Assembly: GCA_025929005.1 (NCBI GenBank)
Contig: JAICND010000146.1
Span: 1 to 5,047 of the forward strand
From: Acidimicrobiia bacterium
Lineage (GTDB): Bacteria; Actinomycetota; Acidimicrobiia; Spongiisociales; ZC4RG35
Direction: 5' to 3'
DNA length: 5,047 nucleotides
Shown: positions 1 through 5,047 of the stretch, piece after piece
Position numbering within the stretch: the stretch's first letter is position 1
Layout of the letters: each line of letters starts with the position of its first letter
The notes under the pieces: model-generated
What the model was told of the DNA's origin: nothing
Seen by the model: the letters and a program-made list of their open reading frames with translations, nothing else
Databases searched by the model: none
Made by a program: the position numbers and the translations under genes

Positions 1-392
1 GACTCCTCCTCGACCTGTTCGTTGAGGAACCACTCGAGCAGGGTGAAGCTCTCCACGTCGCCTTCCTCGGAAGCGAGCTTGTAGAGATTGCGTATCGCGG
101 CCGAGAGGTTGCGTTCGTGCCCGTGGGCGGCTTCGAAACACGCGCGAGCGCTGGCGAACTCATGGGTCGGGGCCGGTACCTGACCGATAACCACGGCGTT
201 GCCACGATCGAGGACGAAGTCAATGAAACGAAGCGCGTGCAGCCGTTCTTCCTCAGACTGGATCCTCATCCAAGACGCCATGCCCTGGAGGTCAGCCTGT
301 TCGAACCAGGCGGAAATCTGCAGGTAGGCAATCGAGGAGGTCAGCTCCATCGTGATCTGGTCGCTGTAGGCAGCTGCCAGCCGGTCGGTCAT
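1..392 (-). CDS. Ferritin (non-haem, FtnA-like), 3' end cut off by window
   Basis: This is an iron-storage ferritin: Fe(II) is oxidised at a di-iron ferroxidase centre and stored inside a cytosolic 24-subunit shell. The visible 130 residues cover helices A to C and the start of helix D. By alignment to E. coli FtnA from memory, the ferroxidase ligands are all present: E16, E49 and H52 in a QSEEERLH stretch, E93 in GHE, and the helix-D NEQ-x-EEE motif (E125, E129). There is no haem-binding Met pattern that I can identify, so ferritin is preferred over bacterioferritin. About 35 C-terminal residues lie outside the window. The ATG at 392 is used here, but an in-frame GTG at 398 has an AAGGGA ribosome site 7 nt upstream, a better spacing, and would add two residues. 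It lies 22 bp downstream of the adenosyltransferase stop and is probably cotranscribed with it. No iron-responsive operator was recognised. Confidence 0.93.
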   Translation of the reverse strand, partial: MTDRLAAAYSDQITMELTSSIAYLQISAWFEQADLQGMASWMRIQSEEERLHALRFIDFVLDRGNAVVIGQVPAPTHEFASARACFEAAHGHERNLSAAIRNLYKLASEEGDVESFTLLEWFLNEQVEEE

Positions 393-414
393 CTTCACGA
401 TCTCGTCCCTTCAG

Positions 415-948
415 TCAGTCTCGCGCTAACCGCGATTCGCCCTCGTGCCAGCGGGCCAGCACCCACAGCAGATCGGACAATCGGTTCAGGTATCGAAGCA
501 CGTACGAGTCGGGTTCGGCAATCGACACGCAGTAGCGCTCGGCGCGACGGGCGGCGGTCCGGGCCACATCGAGGAAGGCCGCCCCGATGGTTTCTCCAGG
601 AAGAACGAAGTCCTGGGGCGGCTCGAAGAGAGCCGAGTAGTGGTCGATTTGTGCTTCCAGGCGTTCGACCATTTGCGTCGTAACCAGGGTCTGGCCAGGT
701 GTGAGCTTTGATCGATGTTCGGGCAGGGTGGCGAGTTCCGCCATCAACACATACAGGTCTCGTTCCACCTCGACGGTCAGGTCGGCCAGTGGATGCGCGG
801 CTCCCAGGTGGGCTCGTGTCAGCCCCAGGGCTGCTTGCAGCTCGTCGACGCTTCCTATCGCAAAGGGCCGTGGTTCGTCCTTGCGGGTCCGGCCCCCATA
901 GAAGAGTCCGGTGGTGCCGTCGTCTCCCGTCTTGGTGTAGATCCGCAC
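415..948 (-). CDS. Cob(I)alamin adenosyltransferase, PduO type
   Basis: The enzyme transfers the adenosyl group of ATP to cob(I)alamin, giving adenosylcobalamin, the cofactor of enzymes such as methylmalonyl-CoA mutase; the family forms cytosolic trimers. From the GTG at 948 the protein has 177 residues, close to the usual 180-190. The N-terminal ATP loop reads YTKTGDDGTTGL (residues 4-15). A DELQAALGL segment follows near 35-43. The core signature LPGE...ARTAARRAER spans 117-138, with R130, R134 and E137 corresponding to active-site positions R186, R190 and E193 of human MMAB. The C-terminal motif RYLNRLSDLLWVLAR (152-166) contains N155 and D159. The start is uncertain: TTG at 951 is better spaced from a GGGG upstream, while ATG at 999 would overlap the previous gene by 41 nt and add 17 residues of non-family sequence. 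Family members normally begin just before RIYTKTGD, so GTG 948 or TTG 951 is preferred. It sits about 10 bp after the phosphodiesterase stop, in one operon. Confidence 0.93.
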   Translation of the reverse strand: MRIYTKTGDDGTTGLFYGGRTRKDEPRPFAIGSVDELQAALGLTRAHLGAAHPLADLTVEVERDLYVLMAELATLPEHRSKLTPGQTLVTTQMVERLEAQIDHYSALFEPPQDFVLPGETIGAAFLDVARTAARRAERYCVSIAEPDSYVLRYLNRLSDLLWVLARWHEGESRLARD

Positions 949-958
949 CAAAGCGACG

Positions 959-2059
959 TTACCCCGCGGCGACCAGGAGGGGGATGGCCACCTCCTCATC
1001 GGTGAGGCCCCCGTGATAGCCGACCAGTCGTCGATCGAATCCGGGGGGAAGGATGACCGTTCCCGGACGGGCCAGTAGCACGTGGGCAGGCAAGCGGTCG
1101 GTCAAGCGGGGATGGGGCTTGCCGCCGCCTAGCCAGGGGAGGAATCGATCCGGTCCGACCAGCTCACCCCCGGTGCGTTGCGCCAGCTCTCCGATAAGTC
1201 GACTCGATCCCCGGATCATTACTGCCCTCGGGTCTCCAAAGCAGTCGAGCATTCGGAACTCCGCATCGCGGATCACCAGCTTGCCCTCCTCGGCGATAGG
1301 CGCCATGCCATGGTCGGCAGTTCCCAGCAAGACCGCTCCGGGTGGGACGGCCCTCGCCAGGCTTCTCCAGATGTCAGCCACCTCTCGCATGGCTTCGGAG
1401 TACTCGATTGATTGCATGCCAAACACATGCGCTGCAAAGTCCACCGGCGGCCAGTAGGCGAAGACGAATCGACGAGGCGCGGCCACCTCCTCCAGGGCCC
1501 GCGCTACCAGCTCCTCGCTCGTGGAAACGCCCACCCACCGACAGCCCCGATACAACGCCTTGCTGAGAGGAGTGTCGACAAAACCTTCGGGCTGGACTGT
1601 TACCGGTTCAACTCCGGCCATACGGAGCCGTTCCCACAGGTTGGGGGCCGGCAACAGTGCGCTGGTGTCGTAAGCAACGCCCGCCCCGGTGAGGTCGACC
1701 CATTTGAGGGTATTGACCACCAGGCTCAACTCGGCGAACCACATGAGGTGGGCGATGAGCCCATGCTCGGTCGGAGTGGTGCCCGTGGCGATGGTGGCCA
1801 TGCTGACGGTGGTGGTGGTCGGAAAGGGAGCGCGAAGGCCGAATCTGCGGTCGGCCAGCAATGGAGAGGCGATTTCTCCCGAAAGCTGGTTGTCGCCGAG
1901 GCCGTCGAATAGAGCCAGGAGATAAGAAGAGCCGCCCGGAATGGCACGGGCAAAATCGGGATCCAACCCGGGAGCCAAGGAGCGGGAGGTCAGCCGTTGT
2001 TCGAGTTCTCCGACCAGGTTGACCAGACCATTGCGGTCGCGATTGGTCGCTAGGTTCAT
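959..2059 (-). CDS. Alkaline phosphatase superfamily protein (type I phosphodiesterase / nucleotide pyrophosphatase-like)
   Basis: This 366-residue protein has the complete two-metal active site of the type I phosphodiesterase/nucleotide pyrophosphatase group, which hydrolyses phosphodiester or phosphomonoester bonds through a Thr nucleophile. Visible ligands are D52 in LFDGLGD, the probable nucleophile T83 in FPTTTTVS, D207 and H211 in PPVDFAAH, D249-H250 in GTADHGMAP, and H349 in VGYHGG. The ATGTTPTEHG stretch (91-100) matches the conserved TG-x-x-P-x-x-HG element. No convincing signal peptide or membrane helix is present, so it is probably cytosolic. The substrate cannot be inferred. The order of motifs resembles a family common in Actinobacteria annotated only as alkaline phosphatase family protein. 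It is the first gene of the leftward block and diverges from nuoA. No good ribosome site precedes the ATG at 2059; the nearest AGGA is about 16 nt upstream, so translation may be leaderless or the start may be slightly off. Confidence 0.88.
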   Translation of the reverse strand: MNLATNRDRNGLVNLVGELEQRLTSRSLAPGLDPDFARAIPGGSSYLLALFDGLGDNQLSGEIASPLLADRRFGLRAPFPTTTTVSMATIATGTTPTEHGLIAHLMWFAELSLVVNTLKWVDLTGAGVAYDTSALLPAPNLWERLRMAGVEPVTVQPEGFVDTPLSKALYRGCRWVGVSTSEELVARALEEVAAPRRFVFAYWPPVDFAAHVFGMQSIEYSEAMREVADIWRSLARAVPPGAVLLGTADHGMAPIAEEGKLVIRDAEFRMLDCFGDPRAVMIRGSSRLIGELAQRTGGELVGPDRFLPWLGGGKPHPRLTDRLPAHVLLARPGTVILPPGFDRRLVGYHGGLTDEEVAIPLLVAAG

Positions 2060-2147
2060 GCGATGCCGAACAGTATTCCTAGTTGGCGGTGGCTCTGACC
2101 TCCCTCCCTATACTCGCCGCCCGGATGCAACAACCCGGTTTGACCGC
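2060..2147. promoter_or_regulatory. Divergent promoter region between the phosphodiesterase block and the nuo operon
   Basis: This 88-bp gap is the only space available for promoters of both blocks. On the plus strand TATACT at 2109-2114 matches the bacterial -10 consensus at five of six bases. The best -35-like hexamer, TTGGCG at 2083-2088, is 20 bp away, longer than the usual 16-18 bp. Transcription from it would start near 2121 and leave a leader of about 27 nt with no clear ribosome site for nuoA. On the minus strand two weak -10-like elements are seen: TATAGG (2112-2107), which shares its TATA with the plus-strand element, and AATACT (2077-2072), which would give a leader of only about 6 nt. 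No operator palindrome or terminator was recognised. The promoter calls are inference from consensus only. Confidence 0.5.
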
Positions 2148-2513
2148 ATGAGCCCGTATTTCCAGGACTACCTGACCGTCGGCCTCTTCGCCGCTCTCGG
2201 GGTCGTACTGGTGATGGTCATGCTGGGGGTGGCCTCGGTGCTGCGGCCCACCAACCCCTCCGCAGCCAAGGCCTTTACATACGAGTGCGGGGTGGACCCG
2301 GTCGGCGCCGGGTGGAACCAGACCTACGTCAGGTACTACATGTTCGGACTTCTCTTCGTCATCTTCGACGTGGAAGCCGTGTTCATCTTTCCGTGGGCCA
2401 TCCTGGTGGATCAGCTCGGCTGGTTTGGCCTGGTTGAGATGGCCGCCTTCATCCTCATCCTGATCCTGGGTCTCGTCTACGCCATTCGCAAGGGAGTCCT
2501 GAAGTGGGAGTAG
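2148..2513 (+). CDS. nuoA: NADH-quinone oxidoreductase subunit A (complex I, ND3 homologue)
   Basis: NuoA is a small membrane subunit of complex I at the junction between the quinone module and the membrane arm. The 121-residue protein has three predicted membrane helices at about 9-31, 63-84 and 92-113. Between helices 1 and 2 lies the conserved loop YECGVDP, with C47 at 2286-2288; this corresponds to the ND3 loop cysteine that is exposed or buried in different states of the mitochondrial enzyme. The RYYMFGLLFVIFDVEAVF stretch (63-80), with acidic D74 and E76, is diagnostic. The ATG at 2148 gives the normal family length; the reading frame stays open back to 1941, but that extension runs antisense through the neighbouring gene and is not NuoA-like. 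It is the first gene of the nuo operon, and its last 10 nt overlap nuoB. Confidence 0.97.
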   Translation: MSPYFQDYLTVGLFAALGVVLVMVMLGVASVLRPTNPSAAKAFTYECGVDPVGAGWNQTYVRYYMFGLLFVIFDVEAVFIFPWAILVDQLGWFGLVEMAAFILILILGLVYAIRKGVLKWE

Positions 2514-3001
2514 TCCAGAAGTTCGGGACCCCCAAGCCTGTCACCTGGCTGCTCAATTGGTCCCGTAAATACTCCTTGTGGCTTTTCCAATTCGGGCTGG
2601 CTTGCTGCGCTATCGAGTTGATGGCTGCCTCGGGACCCCGCTACGACTTCATGCGCTTTGGCATCATCCCCTTGCCGGCGTCACCGCGTCAAGCAGACCT
2701 GATGGTCGTGGCGGGCACAGTCACGGACAAGATGGCCCCGGCCGTGAGGCGCCTCTACGACCAGATGCCCGACCCCAAGTACGTCATATCGATGGGTTCA
2801 TGTTCGAATTGTGGTGGCCCCTACTGGGACTCCTACTCGGTGACCAAAGGCGTCGACCAGCTGATTCCGGTCGATGTCTACGTCCCTGGCTGTCCCCCCC
2901 GTCCTGAAGCTCTGATGGACGGCATCGTTCTGCTTCAGAAGAAGATTCAGGGCGAAGACATCCGCGAGAAGTGGAACCAGCGTGACCGCCAGCCCGTCTG
3001 A
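2504..3001 (+). CDS. nuoB: NADH-quinone oxidoreductase subunit B (complex I, PSST homologue; cluster N2)
   Basis: NuoB holds [4Fe-4S] cluster N2, which hands electrons to quinone at the interface with NuoD. The protein has 165 residues. The four cluster ligands are visible: the tandem pair C34-C35 in FGLACCAIE, C100 in MGSCSNCGG, and C130 in VPGCPPRPEA. The GPRYDFMRFG stretch (44-53) and SPRQADLMVVAG (60-71) are the conserved quinone-side elements. C103, in SCSNCGG, is an additional cysteine where many homologues have Ser, Ala or Gly. Translation starts at GTG 2504, inside the end of nuoA, with a strong AGGGAG ribosome site at 2491-2496 and a 7-nt spacer. The 10-nt overlap upstream and the 20-nt overlap with nuoC downstream suggest coupled translation. 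A related hydrogenase small subunit is unlikely given the adjacent nuoA and nuoC. Confidence 0.97.
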   Translation: MGVVQKFGTPKPVTWLLNWSRKYSLWLFQFGLACCAIELMAASGPRYDFMRFGIIPLPASPRQADLMVVAGTVTDKMAPAVRRLYDQMPDPKYVISMGSCSNCGGPYWDSYSVTKGVDQLIPVDVYVPGCPPRPEALMDGIVLLQKKIQGEDIREKWNQRDRQPV

Positions 3002-3578
3002 CACCGCCGCTACCAGCCTCGAGGAACTGGCCGCGGCGCTAGCCGAAGCGGTGGGCGGCTCATATGAGTTTGCGCATGGCACGGCGAAGGTTCGAGTCGA
3101 GAAGGATCGGTGGGTCGAGTCTCTACGCGCTGCCCGTGATGACTTTGGACTGATCTTCTTTTCCTGGCTTTCGGCCGTGGACTGGTCCAACCAGGTCGAA
3201 GTAGGTGATGCCCTCACCGAACCGGTCGAGGAGCGTTACGAGGTGATAGCGGCCGTTGCCGACATCTCGACCGGCCTCATCGTGCTGTTTTCCACTGACC
3301 TCGAGAAGAACAATCCCCGGTTGGCGAGTTTGGTCGGCGTCTATGCGGGAGCCAACTGGCATGAGCGCGAGGCTCACGAGATGTTCGGGATCGAGTTCGA
3401 CGGACATCCCCAGCTCATCAAGCTCTACCTGCCGGAGGGCTTTCTCGGCCATCCCCTCCGCAAGTCCTATCCGCTCCTGAGCCGTGAGGTAAAACCTTGG
3501 CCGGGAAAGGTCGATGTGGAGGGCATGCCAGGCCAGGAGGACGAAGAAGAACCCTCGACCGAGAACCCGGAGGCGTGA
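2982..3578 (+). CDS. nuoC: NADH-quinone oxidoreductase subunit C (complex I, 30 kDa subunit)
   Basis: NuoC is a peripheral scaffold subunit that packs against NuoB and NuoD in the quinone module. The 198-residue protein carries the 30-kDa subunit signature: ERYEVIAAV (84-92), then ANWHEREAHEMFGIEFDGHP (124-143) and GHPLRKSYPL (156-165). The usual ERE-x-x-DMFG form is here EREAHEMFG, an expected variant. After KPWPGKVDVE-x-MPG (171-184) there is a short acidic tail, EDEEEPSTENPEA, with no recognised function; similar tails occur in actinobacterial NuoC. NuoC and NuoD are separate genes, unlike the fused NuoCD of E. coli. The GTG start at 2982 lies 20 nt inside nuoB; the ribosome site is weak (GTGGA, 6-nt spacer), consistent with coupling to nuoB translation. 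Its stop TGA shares one base with the nuoD ATG. Confidence 0.96.
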   Translation: MTASPSDTAATSLEELAAALAEAVGGSYEFAHGTAKVRVEKDRWVESLRAARDDFGLIFFSWLSAVDWSNQVEVGDALTEPVEERYEVIAAVADISTGLIVLFSTDLEKNNPRLASLVGVYAGANWHEREAHEMFGIEFDGHPQLIKLYLPEGFLGHPLRKSYPLLSREVKPWPGKVDVEGMPGQEDEEEPSTENPEA

Positions 3579-4780
3579 TGACGACCCGTCTCTCCGCCGA
3601 TCAGGACCTGGTCCGCCACCTGTCCGAGGTCTCGGTGTCGGTGGAGTTGCAGACCCCCGACATGACACTCAACATTGGACCCCAACACCCCTCCACCCAT
3701 GGGGTTCTGCGGCTGGTTGCAACAGTCGACGGTGAGCGGGCCTTCAACGTCCAGCCCGTCATCGGGTACATGCATCGTGGCTACGAGAAGCTGGCCGAGG
3801 TGCGGAACTACCCCCAGATCACCACCCTGGTCAACCGGATCGACTGGGTCTCCGGGTATGCCAACGAGGTGCCGTTCATCATCGCGGCGGAGCGCCTGTT
3901 GGGCGTTGAGGTCCCTGAGCGGGCCCAGTTCATCCGCTTGATCCTCACCGAGATGGCCCGCATCGCTTCGCATCTGGTCTTCAATGCCTCGTACCCCCTT
4001 GAGCTTGGAGCTGCCACCCCACTGTTTTTTGCCCTGCGTGAACGCGAGCGGGTGCTCGATCTCCTTGAGTCGGTGACCGGCGGACGTTTTCATCCCAACT
4101 TCAATCGGATCGGTGGAGTCAAACCGGCGCAAGGGGCCGGCTCGGCTACTCGCAAGGTGATCCAGGATCTCCCGAAGGGCTTTCTGGCCGAGACCCGGGC
4201 CGCCATGGACAAGGTCCTGGCCACGGTCAATGAGCTCGAAGCGCTCGTGGCAGGCAACGAGATAATCCTGGCTCGCACCAAGGGAATCGGCTTGATCCCC
4301 CCCGAAACTGCGGCTGCTTACGGAATGTCAGGCCCAAACCTCCGAGCTTCGGGCGTCGGCTTCGACCTGCGGAAGGTGTCCGACTATCTGCCGTATGGTC
4401 AGTTCGACTTCCGGGTCCCGACCGGCGCCAATGGTGACTGCTGGGATCGTTGGTGGGTGCGCCTCGAGGAAACCAGACAGTCGGCCAGCATCATTCAGCA
4501 GGCCATCGACTCCATTCCCGCCGGCCCCCTGCTGGCCAAGGTCCCGAAGATCATCAAGATTCCCAAAGGCGAGATCTATGTCCGCGCCGAGAACCCCAAG
4601 GGTGAAATGGGCTACTACCTGGTTTCAGACGGTGGCTTGGGGCCCTATCGGTTGAAGATCCGCTCGGCGTCCTTCTCCAACCTCTCGATCCTTCCCTGGA
4701 TTCTGGAAGGGACGCTGATCCCAGACATCATCGCCATCATGGGCAGCCTCGACTTCGTGCTCGGAGACGTTGATCGATGA
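3578..4780 (+). CDS. nuoD: NADH-quinone oxidoreductase subunit D (complex I, 49 kDa subunit), divergent quinone site
   Basis: NuoD forms the quinone-reduction pocket of complex I with NuoB. The 400-residue protein contains NIGPQHPSTHGVLR (32-45), where H41 matches the quinone-site His (bovine H59), GYMHRGYEKLAE (63-74), PLELGAATPLFF (140-151) with E142 at the bovine D160 position, RASGVGFDLRK (256-266) and VPTGANGDCWDR (280-291). Three features are unusual. W90 stands where the quinone-binding Tyr is expected (bovine Y108). Residues 183-195 are inserted into the GGV-x-x-DLP motif. The segment before IPKGEIYV is short and lacks the HHFK motif. The only cysteine is C288, so the paired Cys ligands of [NiFe]-hydrogenase large subunits are absent. 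The ATG at 3578 has GGAGG at 3569-3573, 4 nt upstream; the in-frame ATG at 3497 would add 27 Arg/Gly-rich residues antithetical to the family. It overlaps nuoC by 1 nt and nuoH by 4 nt. Confidence 0.96.
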   Translation: MTTRLSADQDLVRHLSEVSVSVELQTPDMTLNIGPQHPSTHGVLRLVATVDGERAFNVQPVIGYMHRGYEKLAEVRNYPQITTLVNRIDWVSGYANEVPFIIAAERLLGVEVPERAQFIRLILTEMARIASHLVFNASYPLELGAATPLFFALRERERVLDLLESVTGGRFHPNFNRIGGVKPAQGAGSATRKVIQDLPKGFLAETRAAMDKVLATVNELEALVAGNEIILARTKGIGLIPPETAAAYGMSGPNLRASGVGFDLRKVSDYLPYGQFDFRVPTGANGDCWDRWWVRLEETRQSASIIQQAIDSIPAGPLLAKVPKIIKIPKGEIYVRAENPKGEMGYYLVSDGGLGPYRLKIRSASFSNLSILPWILEGTLIPDIIAIMGSLDFVLGDVDR

Positions 4781-5047
4781 ACTTCTGGTTGGAGCTTGCC
4801 ATCAAGCTGGTCGTGGCAGCCGGGATCATCCCGGTTGTGGGAATGATCATCGGCTTCGCCGAGATGAAGCTCTCGGCCAAGATGCAAAGTCGGATGGGTC
4901 CCTACTTCGCCGGAGGCAGGTGGGGCTGGGCCCAGCTCATCGCCGACGGCGTCAAGTTCTTCCAGAAAGAGGATTTGATCCCCGCCGATGCCGATCGTCC
5001 GGTCTTCAAATGGGCACCCGCACTGGTGCTCGCATCGACTGTGGCGA
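4777..5047 (+). CDS. nuoH: NADH-quinone oxidoreductase subunit H (complex I, ND1 homologue), 3' end cut off by window
   Basis: NuoH is the membrane subunit that builds the quinone entry channel and links the peripheral arm to the proton pumps. Ninety residues are visible of the roughly 320-400 usual for the family. A first membrane helix spans about 6-27. It is followed by the family loop AEMKLSAKMQSRMGP (28-42), then GWAQLIADGVKFFQKEDLIP (50-69) and DRPVFKWAPAL (73-83), which leads into the second helix. The canonical E-R-K triad of this loop is E29-M30-K31 here, and the usual GPN is GPY. The ATG overlaps the nuoD stop as ATGA, with GGAGA at 4763-4767 as ribosome site (9-nt spacer). Its direct attachment to nuoD means that nuoE, nuoF and nuoG are not at their classical position. 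The rest of the operon (nuoI onward) is expected beyond the window but cannot be seen. Confidence 0.95.
   Translation, partial: MNFWLELAIKLVVAAGIIPVVGMIIGFAEMKLSAKMQSRMGPYFAGGRWGWAQLIADGVKFFQKEDLIPADADRPVFKWAPALVLASTVA

Noticed and set aside
411..420. Short TCAG tandem repeat between the adenosyltransferase and ferritin genes
   Set aside because: Only two copies of 4 nt, without stem-loop potential or a T-run; it overlaps the stop codon and is most likely chance.
117..683. Plus-strand open frame of 188 codons spanning the ferritin/adenosyltransferase junction
   Set aside because: It crosses two real genes in antisense and has a shuffled Arg/Ser/Pro-rich composition.
1412..1912. Plus-strand open frame of 166 codons opposite the phosphodiesterase
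   Set aside because: It is the complement of the active-site region of a protein with a full catalytic set; composition is Arg/Gly/His-rich and no motif is present.
1941..2147. N-terminal extension of nuoA back to an upstream ATG
   Set aside because: The extra 69 residues run antisense through the phosphodiesterase start, are not membrane-like and match no NuoA; the ATG at 2148 gives the standard 121-residue protein.
3497..3577. N-terminal extension of nuoD to an ATG inside nuoC
   Set aside because: The extension is Arg/Gly-rich out-of-frame nuoC sequence, and GGAGG sits just before the ATG at 3578.
3123..3668. Minus-strand open frame of 181 codons opposite nuoC
   Set aside because: Antisense to the nuoC signature region, with no domain of its own and a low-complexity start.
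3467..4132. Minus-strand open frame of 221 codons opposite nuoC/nuoD
   Set aside because: It lies entirely opposite well-conserved nuo coding sequence. The encoded protein is rich in Gly/Asp/His with no recognisable family, as expected of a high-G+C antisense shadow.
3578..4780. NuoD as the large subunit of a [NiFe]-hydrogenase (Ech/Mbh/Hyc type)
   Set aside because: Both CxxC nickel-ligand pairs are absent (a single Cys, C288), the quinone-site His is retained, and the neighbours are nuoA, nuoB and nuoC.

Overview
The window comes from a high-G+C bacterium and carries two gene blocks that face away from each other across an 88-bp intergenic region (2060-2147). Protein style suggests an actinobacterial lineage, possibly Acidimicrobiia or a relative. 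The clues are NuoC with a PWPG-type tail, an actinobacterial-looking phosphodiesterase, frequent GTG starts and tightly overlapping genes. This placement is inferred from recalled family patterns, not from a search.

Left block, minus strand (2059 down to 1): a metal-dependent phosphodiesterase/alkaline-phosphatase-superfamily protein, then a PduO-type corrinoid adenosyltransferase, then a ferritin cut by the window edge. Gaps are about 10 and 22 bp, so this reads as one transcription unit. The last two products handle cobalamin and iron; the substrate of the phosphodiesterase is unknown.

Right block, plus strand (2148 to 5047): the start of a respiratory complex I (NDH-1) operon, nuoA-nuoB-nuoC-nuoD-nuoH, with nuoH cut by the window edge. 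Every junction overlaps (10, 20, 1 and 4 nt), which points to translational coupling. NuoB, NuoC and NuoD form the peripheral Q module carrying cluster N2 and the quinone site. NuoA and NuoH are membrane subunits that join it to the proton pump.

The notable point is that nuoD runs straight into nuoH. The NADH-oxidising genes nuoE, nuoF and nuoG, which lie between them in the classical 14-gene operon, are absent here. NuoD and NuoH also carry several non-canonical features around the quinone site: Trp where the quinone-binding Tyr is expected, a 13-residue insertion in the GGV-x-x-DLP motif, loss of the HHFK segment, and Met for Arg in the NuoH ERK motif. The best reading is a divergent complex I with an 11-subunit-type gene order, whose electron input may be ferredoxin, F420H2 or an NADH module encoded elsewhere. 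No mobile element, tRNA, rRNA or CRISPR array was seen, and no gene-free stretch exceeds 300 bases.
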